From the NCBI GenBank assembly GCA_028703035.1, contig JAQVNR010000001.1, positions 1 to 51,925 of the forward strand: a DNA stretch of 51,925 bases, given 5' to 3'. A model generated the notes under the pieces. The model was not told the origin of the DNA, ran no database searches, and was given only the letters and a program-made list of their open reading frames with translations. Source of the DNA: Bacilli bacterium. Its GTDB lineage: Bacteria; Bacillota_I; Bacilli_A; RF39; UBA660. Position 1 is the first letter of the stretch, and the number at the start of each line of letters is the position of its first letter. The position numbers and the translations under genes were made by a program. Below are positions 1-8,681 of the stretch, in pieces.

Positions 1-160
1 ATACGGGTTTAGAATCTATGCTCTAACACCACTCACCTCCGCATGCTCTGTAGTATGCCCAATAACAATTTGTTATTATATCAAAGAAAACTAAAAATTG
101 GGATATTTTTTCATCTCAATTTGTGCCGTTCGAGGTACGAGAAAGGAATGTTAGTTATTT

Positions 161-721
161 ATGAAAGAAATTACTTATGTTACTGGAAATTGGGCAAAAA
201 TATTAAGTGCGAAAGAAATTCTGGAACCACTAGGATTTGAAGTTAAAAATGAAAAAATACCGACAACTGAAATACAAGCAGATACAGTTGAGGAAGTTGC
301 TAAATTTTCTGCAAAGGAAGCTAGCGAAAAATTAAAAAAAAGTGTATTAAAAAATGATACTGGTCTTTTTGTAGAAGCACTAGGGGGATTTCCTGGACCA
401 TATACTCATTATGTAGATGAAAAACTTGGTGAAGATGGAATTCTTAAATTGTTAGAAAATGAGGATAATAGAAATGCTTGTTTTATTGAAGCTTTTGCAT
501 ATTGTGAGTATGGAAAAGATCCAATTGTATTTACTTCAATAACTAAAGGTGTAATCGCAAGAGAAAAATCAGGAAAGTATGGTTGGAGTTGGGATTATAT
601 TTTCATCCCTGAAGGCAAGGATAAGACATTAGGATGTTATCCAGATGAAGAACGTTGTTTAATGTGGAATACAGATGCTTATCATAAATTGGCTGAATAT
701 TTAAAAGAAAAAGAGAAATAG
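161..721 (+). CDS. Ham1/RdgB-type non-canonical purine NTP pyrophosphatase
   Basis: Likely hydrolyses ITP, dITP or XTP to the monophosphate and pyrophosphate in the cytoplasm, keeping deaminated purines out of nucleic acids. The 186-residue length fits the family. It opens with a strand and loop of the TGN type (VTGNWAKILSAKEIL, where many members have TGNxxK) and carries the typical central stretch NDTGLFVEALGGFPGPYTHY near residues 65-85, with the acidic metal-binding positions after it. The C-terminal part (KYGWSWDYIFIPEG) is also family-like. The start ATG has only a weak upstream purine tract. Four bases separate it from the next gene, a truncated aminotransferase, so they may be cotranscribed. 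The family call is secure from motifs; exact substrate preference is not visible. Confidence 0.85.
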   Translation: MKEITYVTGNWAKILSAKEILEPLGFEVKNEKIPTTEIQADTVEEVAKFSAKEASEKLKKSVLKNDTGLFVEALGGFPGPYTHYVDEKLGEDGILKLLENEDNRNACFIEAFAYCEYGKDPIVFTSITKGVIAREKSGKYGWSWDYIFIPEGKDKTLGCYPDEERCLMWNTDAYHKLAEYLKEKEK

Positions 722-725
722 GATA

Positions 726-1229
726 ATGAAAGAAATAGGGGGCCATTTCATTTTTGAAAGATTTAGTTATAATCAGTATCATGAAACTAATTTGCTTTTA
801 AGTTCTGGACGAAATTGTTTAAGATACATAATCAAGGAAAGAAACATACGTACAATATATTTACCGTATTTTCTCTGTGAAACATTACTTGATGTATGTT
901 TAAAAGAAGATATAGAAGTAAAATTCTACCATGTAGACGAAAAACTACATCCAATAATTAATGCAAATGAGCTATCAGAAAATGAGTTTGTTTATATAGT
1001 TAATTATTATGGTTTGTTTTCAACCGAAACATTGGAGCAAATTAAAAAAAAGTATAAAAATATTATAATAGACAATACGCATGATTTTTTTGATAAAAAT
1101 AACATTGGTGTTGATACTATTTATAATTATCGTAAAAATTTTGGTGTACCTGAAGGAGCATGTATAACTGGTGATCTACAATTATCTGATAAACTAGCCA
1201 AACGAAATAGTTTTTTTTATATAATATAA
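726..1229 (+). CDS. N-terminal fragment of a DegT/DnrJ-like PLP aminotransferase
   Basis: The 167-residue product looks like the first half of a fold-type I, PLP-dependent sugar-aminotransferase-like protein, a family usually 350-400 residues long. Visible are a substrate-loop region (LSSGRNCLRYII), the strand IRTIYLPYFLCETLLDVC, the PLP-contacting IIIDNTHDF near residue 117, and YRKNFGVPEGACI, whose lysine would form the internal aldimine. The reading frame stops shortly after that lysine, so the C-terminal domain is absent and no continuation is recognisable downstream. A five-codon ORF (MFKLK) with a good SD follows at 1261. This is most likely a decayed or truncated gene. The family assignment is by motif only and moderately sure. 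Confidence 0.55.
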   Translation: MKEIGGHFIFERFSYNQYHETNLLLSSGRNCLRYIIKERNIRTIYLPYFLCETLLDVCLKEDIEVKFYHVDEKLHPIINANELSENEFVYIVNYYGLFSTETLEQIKKKYKNIIIDNTHDFFDKNNIGVDTIYNYRKNFGVPEGACITGDLQLSDKLAKRNSFFYII

Positions 1230-1310
1230 AATATAGTAAAAAAAAGGAGTTAATAAAAAAATGTTTAAGCTAAAATAAGGGACAAACGAAAAAATTCGAA
1301 TATTTAAAAA

Positions 1311-1339
1311 TTGACAGTTACTTATTATAATGTTAAAAT
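1311..1339 (+). promoter_or_regulatory. sigma-A-type promoter of the Clp-like gene
   Basis: TTGACA at 1311-1316, a 17-base spacer and TAAAAT at 1334-1339. It stands 38 bases before the ATG at 1378, which has a GGGGG-type ribosome site. The -35 is a perfect consensus. Confidence 0.7.
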
Positions 1340-1377
1340 TTTTAATAAGAGAAAGCTTACTTAATTAAGGGGGATTT

Positions 1378-2961
1378 ATGAAATTCAATCTTTTTATAAA
1401 TAAAGTACCTACGGAAACTAAAAATATATTATTAAAAGCTATAGAGATTTTTCATTTACTTGATAATAAAAATATAATATGTAATAGTTATGATTATGAA
1501 AATAATGCTAAGCAAATATTTTTAAATAGAGGCGATAAAAGATGTGTATCTTTATTTTTAGCTAGCTTATTAATAGAAACAAACGTTAAAATAATAATGG
1601 ATAATACTAAAGTCTCTGCTGATTTTGTTTTTAAATATTTAAATCTTAATCAAGAAAATATTGAATGTTTAAAACTTTCGCAATATGCAAATGTCTATAA
1701 TGATGTTTTTTCGTTTCTTATTGAAGAGCTAAAAAGATATCCTAATTATAATGGAATAATAATTTCTAATGATCAGTTATTTCCAGAAGTATTAGTTAAT
1801 TACTTAGCTTATATAGATATATTAGAATCAGATGTAATAAACTGGATTTATAAAGAAGCAAATTTGTTAAAATATCCATATCAATGTGCATATGAACATA
1901 ATTCATTTATAATAGTTAATCGATTGATGAGAAAAAAATTAATTAAAGCAGCTTCTGAGAAAAAAAATGCTCCTTTGGCTAAAGGAATAGACAGCAAAGA
2001 AAAAGTATCTAAATCAATGTTAGAGACTTATGGTGATTTCTTAACTGATAAAAAGCATTTAACAAATCCAGCTATTGGTAGAAAAAATGAAATTAAAGAA
2101 TTAATGATAAAACTTTTAACTCTTGATAAGTCACCTATTATTGTAGGTGAGGCAAGGGTTGGTAAGACAGCACTAGTTGAAGGGCTTAGTTATTTGATTT
2201 ATTACAACCAAGTTCCAAATGCTTTGCAAGATATGCAAATAGTTAAAATAAACACATCTAGTATTTTAAGTGGGTGTGTTTGTCAAGGTATGTTTGAAGA
2301 AAGAGTAGAACAGATTATTGAAGAGTTAATTGATAATCCATCAATCATTCTTTTTATTGATGAAATTCATAATGTTATAGGGGCTGGTGGAAGTTCTGAG
2401 AAACCACTTGATTTCGCAAATATGCTTAAGCCATATTTAGATCGCGGACAAATAAAAGTTATTGGGGCAACAACTAATGATGAATATGAAGAATATATTA
2501 TGAGAGATGAAGCATTTAAAAATAGATTTGAAAAAATAGTTGTATTAGAACCTAATGATAAAATTACTTATCAAATTCTGCTTGAAACAATTTCCAAAAT
2601 TGAAAATGCTACTTTAATTAAATTTGATTTTAATAATCAAGAGAAAGAATTATTATTAGAATATATTGTTAAATGTACAAATAAAAAATATAGAACTTAT
2701 AATGATAATTTAAATAATCCAGATTTAGCATTATCAATATTGAAAAACTCCTTTGCCATAGCGGCTTTTGAGGATTCAGAAGTTGTAAAATTAGAGTACA
2801 TAGCTGATGCTATTAAATTTTGTACTAAACTTAATGAATCTTTCCGATATAGAAATGCGGAAATCTTTATCACTAATTTTAAAAATGAACCGAAAAAACC
2901 TAATTCAAATATAATTCATTTTCCTAATAAAAATAACAATATAATTAAGAAGAGGAGTTGA
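1378..2961 (+). CDS. single-ring Clp-like AAA+ ATPase (ClpB/ClpC D1 type)
   Basis: A 527-residue protein with one AAA+ module of the Hsp100 D1 type. After about 220 residues of divergent N-terminal sequence comes the ClpB/C-like linker (LTNPAIGRKNEIKELM), Walker A GEARVGKTA near residue 258, the pore-loop-like region followed by MFEERVEQIIEEL, Walker B ILFIDEIHNVIGAGG, and sensor-1 VIGATTNDEYEEY. The next arginine-finger segment reads FKNRFE, so one of the two arginines of the usual ERRF is replaced. There is no second AAA+ ring, no middle coiled coil that I can see and no obvious ClpP-binding loop. It may be a stand-alone unfoldase or an adaptor-like relative. It has its own consensus promoter and lies five bases before a small membrane protein. 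The substrate is unknown. Confidence 0.75.
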   Translation: MKFNLFINKVPTETKNILLKAIEIFHLLDNKNIICNSYDYENNAKQIFLNRGDKRCVSLFLASLLIETNVKIIMDNTKVSADFVFKYLNLNQENIECLKLSQYANVYNDVFSFLIEELKRYPNYNGIIISNDQLFPEVLVNYLAYIDILESDVINWIYKEANLLKYPYQCAYEHNSFIIVNRLMRKKLIKAASEKKNAPLAKGIDSKEKVSKSMLETYGDFLTDKKHLTNPAIGRKNEIKELMIKLLTLDKSPIIVGEARVGKTALVEGLSYLIYYNQVPNALQDMQIVKINTSSILSGCVCQGMFEERVEQIIEELIDNPSIILFIDEIHNVIGAGGSSEKPLDFANMLKPYLDRGQIKVIGATTNDEYEEYIMRDEAFKNRFEKIVVLEPNDKITYQILLETISKIENATLIKFDFNNQEKELLLEYIVKCTNKKYRTYNDNLNNPDLALSILKNSFAIAAFEDSEVVKLEYIADAIKFCTKLNESFRYRNAEIFITNFKNEPKKPNSNIIHFPNKNNNIIKKRS

Positions 2962-2966
2962 TTTAA

Positions 2967-3548
2967 ATGTATTTTGATTATTTTAATTTATTTAGTCTTT
3001 TTAAAGGAGCCATTATAATAAGTAAAATTATATTTTTAGGAGTAATTATATTTTTACTTATATCACTATGTTTTGTTTATAAAAAAGCAGGTAAAAAAGG
3101 TTGGGAAGCATTAATTCCATTTTATTCTGTGTGGGTATTAGTAGAAATAGCTAGTTTAAAATGGTGGTTTTTCTTTATTGTTTTAGGAGCTATATTTTTA
3201 CCTATTGTTAGTTTGGGGTTATTATCTGGACTTGGAAGTATTGTTAGCTTAGTAGGTCTATTCTTTTGTCATTACAATCTAGCTCTTAAATTTAAAAAAG
3301 ATCCAGTATTATATGGACTAGGCTTAACTCTATTACCAGTTATTTTTTATCCGATTTTAGCATTTTCTAAAAATGTAACCTTTAGTGATATCTCTGTTAG
3401 TTCATATGGTCCTGTAGCAGAAAGTTATGTTGAAAACTATCAAAAAGGGACAAAAAAAACAGGAAAAACCGATAAATTTTGCAAAAAATGTGGTAAAAAA
3501 ATTACATCAGGTAAATTTTGTTCTAATTGTGGTGCGGAAATAAAATAA
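2967..3548 (+). CDS. membrane protein with DUF5684-like core and C-terminal zinc ribbon
   Basis: A 193-residue protein with an N-terminal hydrophobic helix (residues about 12-38), the pattern AGKKGWEALIPFYSVWVLVEI typical of small DUF5684-type membrane proteins, and further membrane segments to about residue 135. The C-terminus is a compact zinc ribbon with two CxxC pairs (CKKCGKK and CSNCGAE). The ribbon should sit in the cytoplasm. The start follows an AAGAGGAG site within the end of the upstream Clp-like gene, five bases away, so the two are probably translated from one mRNA. Function is unknown; the zinc ribbon suggests protein or nucleic-acid contact, which is inference. Confidence 0.7.
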   Translation: MYFDYFNLFSLFKGAIIISKIIFLGVIIFLLISLCFVYKKAGKKGWEALIPFYSVWVLVEIASLKWWFFFIVLGAIFLPIVSLGLLSGLGSIVSLVGLFFCHYNLALKFKKDPVLYGLGLTLLPVIFYPILAFSKNVTFSDISVSSYGPVAESYVENYQKGTKKTGKTDKFCKKCGKKITSGKFCSNCGAEIK

Positions 3549-3550
3549 TT

Positions 3551-3581
3551 AAAGAATACAACTAAATGTTATTCTTTTTTT
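3551..3581 (+). terminator. rho-independent terminator after the zinc-ribbon gene
   Basis: Eight-base stem AAAGAATA (3551-3558) with TATTCTTT (3570-3577), running into a T-rich tail. It separates the upstream two-gene unit from the promoter at 3592. Confidence 0.7.
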
Positions 3582-3591
3582 CTTCTCCTTA

Positions 3592-3600
3592 TGTTATACT
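3592..3600 (+). promoter_or_regulatory. extended -10 promoter
   Basis: TGtTATACT at 3592-3600 directly downstream of a terminator. It lies on top of the first in-frame ATG (3591), so transcripts would begin near 3607 and the true start of the next gene must be further in (3624). Confidence 0.55.
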
Positions 3601-3623
3601 TGGTATGTGAGGATAGATGTGAG

Positions 3624-3980
3624 ATGAAAAAAAATAAAATTGTTTTAAAACACTGCCCTAATTTTTATAAAATTATTAATTTTGATTTTATAGAAGATGA
3701 TTATATATCAGCAAGATTAATTCATATATATAAAGATTTTATATTTAATATAAATATTGATAAAAAGTCGGATTTAGAGATGATTAATCAATTAGATTTT
3801 GTTATAAATAAATATATAGAAGATTATTATTTTCGAAAAGAAATGAAAAGAAGTATGCTTAATATTAAAGTTAAAAGAACAACTGATGTTGTAAGAGATA
3901 TAGTTGAAGGAATTATTAACTGTTTTGATTCATATGAAACAGGCTATACAAGAAATATTTATTTTGCGAGGTGGATCTAG
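3624..3980 (+). CDS. hypothetical 118-residue protein
   Basis: I do not recognise a family. The ATG at 3624 is chosen because the earlier in-frame ATG at 3591 overlaps the -10 box at 3592-3600; a GGA-containing site precedes 3624. The product is lysine- and isoleucine-rich, shows no signal peptide or membrane segment, and looks like a small alpha/beta cytoplasmic protein. It is the first gene of a tight unit, ending one base before the next start, followed by an Ig-like membrane protein and signal peptidase I. That association hints at an envelope-related role, but only by position. Confidence 0.55.
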   Translation: MKKNKIVLKHCPNFYKIINFDFIEDDYISARLIHIYKDFIFNINIDKKSDLEMINQLDFVINKYIEDYYFRKEMKRSMLNIKVKRTTDVVRDIVEGIINCFDSYETGYTRNIYFARWI

Positions 3981-3981
3981 G

Positions 3982-4866
3982 ATGGCCGATGATGATTTTT
4001 ACTTTGAAGAAAGTAATCCTAAAAAAGTTTTTTTAACTATTTTACTTATATTATTTATTATCGGGGTTTTATTTGGTATATATAAATATATTGCTAAAAG
4101 AGACTTTATTAAATTAAATAATGTTGAAGTCGAATTAGGTAGTGCTGTATCTACAGATATCAAAGATTATATAAAAAGCGGTAAGTATGAAGGCTATACT
4201 TTAGATGTATCAAATGTCCATTTAGATAATGAAGGATTGGCTGACAGTATTGGTGAATATAGTTTTACAGTTAAGAAAAACAACAATATATTAAAAGGTA
4301 AAATATATGTTAAAGATACAACAGCTCCAAGAGTAGAAGTAACAGAATTAACAGTTGGTCTTAATGAAGAATTTGATATTAATGATTTTTTAATATCATG
4401 TGAGGATTTATCTGAAGAATGTTTCGTAACTTATGCTAGTGATAAAGAAAAAAAATATAATCAAGCCGAAGGCACTTATGATATTACTTTAAAAATTAAA
4501 GATAAATATAATAATGAAACAACTAAAACTACTAAATTAATAGTTAAAGAAGGTTTTTCATTAGCTGATTTAAAAGCAACTAATAATGATGCTACTAATA
4601 TATATCCAGTTGATGATGATTGGGATGAGACTTATACTTTAAAATTTTCAAGAGGAATTTCAGAAGAAGATGAAGAATTCGAAGCAAAGATTTTAGAACT
4701 TGCTAAACATGATTTTTCTGAATATTATGAAGAAACAATTAAAAATCAAACTATGATAACTATTTATAATAAATATAACTTTGTTTTGGGATTTAGTATT
4801 AAATTAGAGTTTGAAGATGGGAATATTATCTATGTCCCAGAAGATGTAAAGAAAAACGAGGATTAA
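3982..4866 (+). CDS. membrane-anchored protein with DUF5011-type Ig-like domains
   Basis: A 294-residue protein: about 17 charged residues, one strong membrane helix (VFLTILLILFIIGVLFGIYK), then an extracytoplasmic part. The segment YVKDTTAPRVEVTELTVGLNEE begins an immunoglobulin-like domain of the DUF5011/HYR sort, ending in DITLKIKDKYNNETTKTTKL. The last 110 residues are acidic and have no clear family. I chose the ATG at 3982, just after a GAGGTGG site and two bases after the previous stop, rather than an in-frame ATG inside the previous gene. Signal peptidase I starts one base after its stop. It is probably a cell-surface or envelope protein. Confidence 0.7.
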   Translation: MADDDFYFEESNPKKVFLTILLILFIIGVLFGIYKYIAKRDFIKLNNVEVELGSAVSTDIKDYIKSGKYEGYTLDVSNVHLDNEGLADSIGEYSFTVKKNNNILKGKIYVKDTTAPRVEVTELTVGLNEEFDINDFLISCEDLSEECFVTYASDKEKKYNQAEGTYDITLKIKDKYNNETTKTTKLIVKEGFSLADLKATNNDATNIYPVDDDWDETYTLKFSRGISEEDEEFEAKILELAKHDFSEYYEETIKNQTMITIYNKYNFVLGFSIKLEFEDGNIIYVPEDVKKNED

Positions 4867-4867
4867 T

Positions 4868-5422
4868 GTGGACTTTAGAGAGATAAAAGAATTTTTTAGA
4901 GATTTCCTTGGATATATTATAATTTTAGTAGTGATAATAATTATATTTGTCTTTATTATCTCATTACAACCAGTGGCTGGGAATTCTATGCATCCGACTT
5001 TAAAAGAAGGAAATCTTGTAGTTGTTTCTAAACTGTTTTATAATTTAGGTAGTCCTAAAAGAAATGATATAGTAAATGTTAAAGATGACTTAGGTAAATC
5101 ATATGTTAAAAGAATAATTGGTCTGCCTGGAGAGAGAATAGAATACTTAGAAAATGTTTTATATATTAATGAAAAACCTTATAGTGAGGATTTTATTACC
5201 CCAGAAATTGATACTAAAAACTTTCTTTTTGAAGATATTTGTTCATTAGAAAAGTGTCCTGGAGGAGTCATTCCCAAAAACAAATATTTGGTTTTAGGTG
5301 ATAATAGATCAGAATCAGTAGATAGTAGGACACCTGAATTTGGATTAAGAGATAAAAGTGATATTCAAGGAAAGGTTGCTTTAAAAATTTGGCCCTTTAG
5401 TGAGTTTGGAAGAATAAAGTAA
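4868..5422 (+). CDS. lepB: signal peptidase I
   Basis: A 184-residue type I signal peptidase that removes signal peptides from exported proteins at the outer face of the membrane. It has one N-terminal membrane helix (residues about 14-33), the catalytic serine in GNSMHPTL (Ser40) and the general-base lysine in YVKRIIGLPGE (Lys81), then the conserved box GDNRSESVDSR (where S-x-DSR is typical). The start is GTG at 4868, placed after a CGAGGA site and overlapping the previous stop region; this is better spaced than alternatives. Its neighbours are an Ig-like membrane protein upstream and a large secreted surface protein downstream, which fits a role in processing them. Confidence in function is high. 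Confidence 0.93.
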   Translation: MDFREIKEFFRDFLGYIIILVVIIIIFVFIISLQPVAGNSMHPTLKEGNLVVVSKLFYNLGSPKRNDIVNVKDDLGKSYVKRIIGLPGERIEYLENVLYINEKPYSEDFITPEIDTKNFLFEDICSLEKCPGGVIPKNKYLVLGDNRSESVDSRTPEFGLRDKSDIQGKVALKIWPFSEFGRIK

Positions 5423-5438
5423 AATTTATTCTTTTTTT
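5410..5438 (+). terminator. terminator after lepB
   Basis: Nine-base stem AAGAATAAA (5410-5418) with TTTATTCTT (5425-5433), ending in a T run. The left arm includes the last lepB codons. Confidence 0.7.
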
Positions 5439-5505
5439 AGCCCATTTTTTAAGTAAATGCATATTAATATTAAGGGCAAAAAAAGTCGATAAATGCTTAA
5501 ATAGA

Positions 5506-5534
5506 TTGAATTTTCAAAATTTGTATATTATAAT
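5506..5534 (+). promoter_or_regulatory. promoter of the large surface protein
   Basis: TTGAAT at 5506-5511, 17-base spacer, TATAAT at 5529-5534. A 54-base leader follows, with a strong AAGGGAGGG ribosome site before the ATG at 5589. Confidence 0.7.
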
Positions 5535-5588
5535 TAAATAAATTAAACAAGTTAAACAGTTTAATTAAATTTAAGGGAGGGAATTAAC

Positions 5589-7517
5589 ATGTTTAACAAA
5601 AAAAGGTTGTTTGTAGCCGGAGCATTTATAATTGCACTTTTATTTATGACAATGTATGCTGGAAACATTGGTGAACAAGGAACAACCCCAATGCGTATTG
5701 TGAAGTTTATTGATGGCTTTAATAGTGCTGAAATAAACACGCAAAATATTGAAGTAGGAGGAAAGGCAGAAGTACCAAAAGACCCTGAACATGAAGACTT
5801 ACTATTTATTGGTTGGTATAATGGTGATACAAAAGTTACAGAATTTGAAAATATCATGAAAGACTTAATAGTAACATCTCAGTATGTAGATGATATTAAT
5901 AATAATGGAATAGCCGACTCAGCAGAAAATACTTATACCATAACATTTTTTGATACTCTTGCTGGTGCTAATATTAGTGATGTTCAAGTTTTAACTGGAA
6001 TGAACGCAACTGCACCAACAGCACCAGTACATGAAAATCATACATTTACTGGCTGGTCAAGAGGTTTTACTAATGTAACATCTAGTTTTACAGTCAATGC
6101 ACGTTATAGAACAACAGAAGCAATTGCAAGTCCATCGAACACATTAAGTAAAAATACTTATACAGTTGCAAAAAATGATAGATATGAATTTAACAGTTGG
6201 GATGCAGAATTAACTAATGAAACTAAAGTTGAAGGAGATACTACATATACAGCTAATTTTAAAGATATTAAAAAACCAACAGTAGAAATCCAAAATGTAA
6301 GTAAGTATAATCCAAAATCATTTGATATTTATGCAACAGATTTAGAATCTGGATTAAAAAGAATAGATTATTCATTATTTATTAATGATAATACTGACTA
6401 TTTAGGTGGCGATGGTCAATGGATAGAAGGTAGTGTTTATGAATTTGAACAAAGAAATATTACAGAATATTATAGTTTAGAAAAAGTAAAATATTTATTT
6501 GAAGACTTATCAGTTGGCGAATATACTTTGAGAGTAACAGTAAGTGATAACGAAGGAAACACTACACATGCTACTAATTTTAATTTTGAAGTTGATAAAA
6601 TAACACCGGAATTTAATTTAACGACTGGATATCACAATGATGATGATATTCAAATTATAATAACTGAGAAGAATTTCTCACAAGTTAAAATATACAACCA
6701 AGATACTAACAAGACTATTATTGAAAAAAATTTGGCATTTACATTAACTGAAGAAGCAACTTATAGATTAACAGCAAAAGATAAAGCAGATAATGAAACA
6801 ACTATTTGGGTAGCAATAGATAAAACTAATCCCGAAATTTATAATAATGATGAACCTATAATTAATGATTCATACTATAAAGAAGATGTAGTTCTTAATA
6901 TTCAAGACAAGTTTTTACAAACTGTAAAAATCAATGGACCTATTGAAAAATCCTTAACTAGAAGTGATTTTGAAGTTGGAAAAAATAAAGAAAACTTCTC
7001 TTACAGTGAAATCTTAACTGAAAGTGGAAATTATGAAGTTATTGCTAAAGATAAATTTGGTAATACAACAACTATAAACTTTGTTATTGATAAAGAACTG
7101 CCAAGTGGTGAAGTAATAGATATTTGGTCAAATAACGATATAAATCAAAGATATGCAACAAAAGGAAACAATGTATCAGTTAGATTTAGAACTACTGAAG
7201 AAATTCAAGAAGGCGAAACTAATATGATGATAGCTGGGATTGAAGTTGAAAATGTATTAAAAAAAGATTCAAGCAATCCAGGAGAAAATGTTTATCAAGG
7301 TACAATAGTTGTAACAAAAAATACACCAGAAGGTTTAGTAGTTTTTAATATAGAAGTCACAGATTTAGCAGGGAATGTAGGAACAATACCTACAACAGTT
7401 AATTCTGGACACACTGTAACAATTGATAGAACAAATCCGATATTAGAAGAATCAGATATTATCATAGATTATTTTAACCCAAAAACATTTAGTTTTACCG
7501 CTAGTGATGAATATTGA
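5589..7517 (+). CDS. Ig-like surface protein, N-terminal segment (ends at premature TGA)
   Basis: The first 642 residues of a large secreted protein. There is a lysine-rich start and hydrophobic helix (LFVAGAFIIALLFMTMYAG) acting as signal or anchor. Three InlB B-repeat-like (Flg_new) units with the GW pattern follow (LFIGWYNGDTKV, FTGWSRGFTNV, FNSWDAELTNET), then bacterial Ig-like domains, each closing with motifs like SDNEGNTT or AKDKADNETT and opening with DKTNPEI. The frame ends at TGA 7515-7517 in the middle of an Ig domain: the next residues continue a repeat seen earlier (SGLKRIDYSL near residue 254), where the TGA position corresponds to a glycine, so GGA to TGA is likely. Probably an adhesin or wall-associated protein. 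Promoter and ribosome site look intact. Confidence 0.7.
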   Translation: MFNKKRLFVAGAFIIALLFMTMYAGNIGEQGTTPMRIVKFIDGFNSAEINTQNIEVGGKAEVPKDPEHEDLLFIGWYNGDTKVTEFENIMKDLIVTSQYVDDINNNGIADSAENTYTITFFDTLAGANISDVQVLTGMNATAPTAPVHENHTFTGWSRGFTNVTSSFTVNARYRTTEAIASPSNTLSKNTYTVAKNDRYEFNSWDAELTNETKVEGDTTYTANFKDIKKPTVEIQNVSKYNPKSFDIYATDLESGLKRIDYSLFINDNTDYLGGDGQWIEGSVYEFEQRNITEYYSLEKVKYLFEDLSVGEYTLRVTVSDNEGNTTHATNFNFEVDKITPEFNLTTGYHNDDDIQIIITEKNFSQVKIYNQDTNKTIIEKNLAFTLTEEATYRLTAKDKADNETTIWVAIDKTNPEIYNNDEPIINDSYYKEDVVLNIQDKFLQTVKINGPIEKSLTRSDFEVGKNKENFSYSEILTESGNYEVIAKDKFGNTTTINFVIDKELPSGEVIDIWSNNDINQRYATKGNNVSVRFRTTEEIQEGETNMMIAGIEVENVLKKDSSNPGENVYQGTIVVTKNTPEGLVVFNIEVTDLAGNVGTIPTTVNSGHTVTIDRTNPILEESDIIIDYFNPKTFSFTASDEY

Positions 7518-8681
7518 TTGAAAACAATGTCTTATACTATTTGGACAAAAGGGCGAATAAAACTTGAACAATCTGATGGACATATATACAATGGTGTAAC
7601 TAGTAAAAAATTAACATATCAAATTAATAATTTATCAGATGGAGAATACGAGTTAAGAATTTCTGTATTTGATCTTGCTGGAAATTATATTGATGCTTCA
7701 CCAGTATATTTTGAAGTAGATAATACCGCACCTATAGCAAGAATCTCATCACCATCAGAAGATGGAAAATCATTTGGTAAAAATGTTATTATAACTGGTG
7801 AAGTTGATGAATCTGAAACTAATCTTATAAGTCACGAATTTGAAATAACAAATCCAGATGGAACACAAAGTTTTGTTGCTGATATGACTACTAATAAATT
7901 TAATCATTCATTTGATTTAGATACTTCAAAAGGGATAGGAATGTATACAATAAAATATACTGCTACTGACAAAGCTAGTAATACAAGTTCTGTAATTAGA
8001 ACATTAAATGTAGTCGATATTAATAATCCGAAAACAACAATAGAAGTAACACCAATTTCAAATGGAAATAATTTTACAGTAAGAGGAATAGCTGAAGATG
8101 AAGAAAAACTAAATCGAGTTTATGTTCAATTAAAAAATAGAACAACAGGAGTTAATTGTGGTGGAACAACAATTCACTTACTAGATCCTGTTCAACAGCA
8201 TGCTAAATGGTCAAGAACATATTACTTACCAGAAATGAAATTGGATTCAAATTGTTATTCTACTGGTAATTATGCAGCTCATGTCGAAGTTGTCGATAAT
8301 CTTGGGAATAGAGGTTCAGCTGGTTGGACAGATAATTTTTATTTAGACTTTACTAATCCAGAAACTACTATTAATGTAAGTACTCCAGTCAATGGAAAAT
8401 TCACAGTAAGTGGAGTGGCAACAGACAACAATAAATTAAATAGAGTATATATACAATTAATAAATAGAACAACAGGAGTTCGTTGCGGTGGAACAACAAT
8501 TAATCTATTAACATCTATAAATCCAAAAGAAGCAGAATGGTCAAGAGAATACTCATCAAATGAGTTAAAAAATATTGAAGGATGTTCTGCATTAGGAAAT
8601 TTTGCTGCCCATGTATCAGTAACAGATAATTTTGGAAATAACTCTTCACAAGGATGGACAGACGACTTTTTAGTAGAATAA
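7518..8681 (+). CDS. Ig-like surface protein, middle segment (between in-frame TGA and TAA)
   Basis: This 387-codon segment is in the same frame as the upstream surface-protein segment and continues its Ig-like domains without a gap. A TTG follows the TGA directly, but no SD precedes it, so independent initiation is doubtful. It contains one Ig unit ending FDLAGNYID, another beginning DNTAPIARISSP, and two near-identical units of about 110 residues (from 8034 and 8364) that share KLNRVYVQLKNRTTGVNCGG-like cores, two cysteines each and a GWTD ending. It ends at TAA 8679-8681, after which the frame stays open to 8795. The most economical reading is one gene of 1,068 codons carrying two nonsense codons. 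Confidence 0.6.
   Translation: MKTMSYTIWTKGRIKLEQSDGHIYNGVTSKKLTYQINNLSDGEYELRISVFDLAGNYIDASPVYFEVDNTAPIARISSPSEDGKSFGKNVIITGEVDESETNLISHEFEITNPDGTQSFVADMTTNKFNHSFDLDTSKGIGMYTIKYTATDKASNTSSVIRTLNVVDINNPKTTIEVTPISNGNNFTVRGIAEDEEKLNRVYVQLKNRTTGVNCGGTTIHLLDPVQQHAKWSRTYYLPEMKLDSNCYSTGNYAAHVEVVDNLGNRGSAGWTDNFYLDFTNPETTINVSTPVNGKFTVSGVATDNNKLNRVYIQLINRTTGVRCGGTTINLLTSINPKEAEWSREYSSNELKNIEGCSALGNFAAHVSVTDNFGNNSSQGWTDDFLVE

Noticed and set aside
1..43. Minus-strand tRNA-like sequence at the window edge (GCGGAGG start, GTTAGAGC, TTCTAAA)
   Set aside because: The anticodon stem does not pair (CATAG against ACCCG), the D stem lacks GCTC, and the 3' half would lie outside the window. It may be a tRNA relic but cannot be supported.
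7515..7517. UGA read as tryptophan or glycine (alternative genetic code)
   Set aside because: UGA ends several intact genes with tight overlaps (murF/ddl ATGA, cca, hydrolase, Clp-like) and Trp is coded by TGG throughout. The in-frame UGAs are confined to decayed or interrupted genes.
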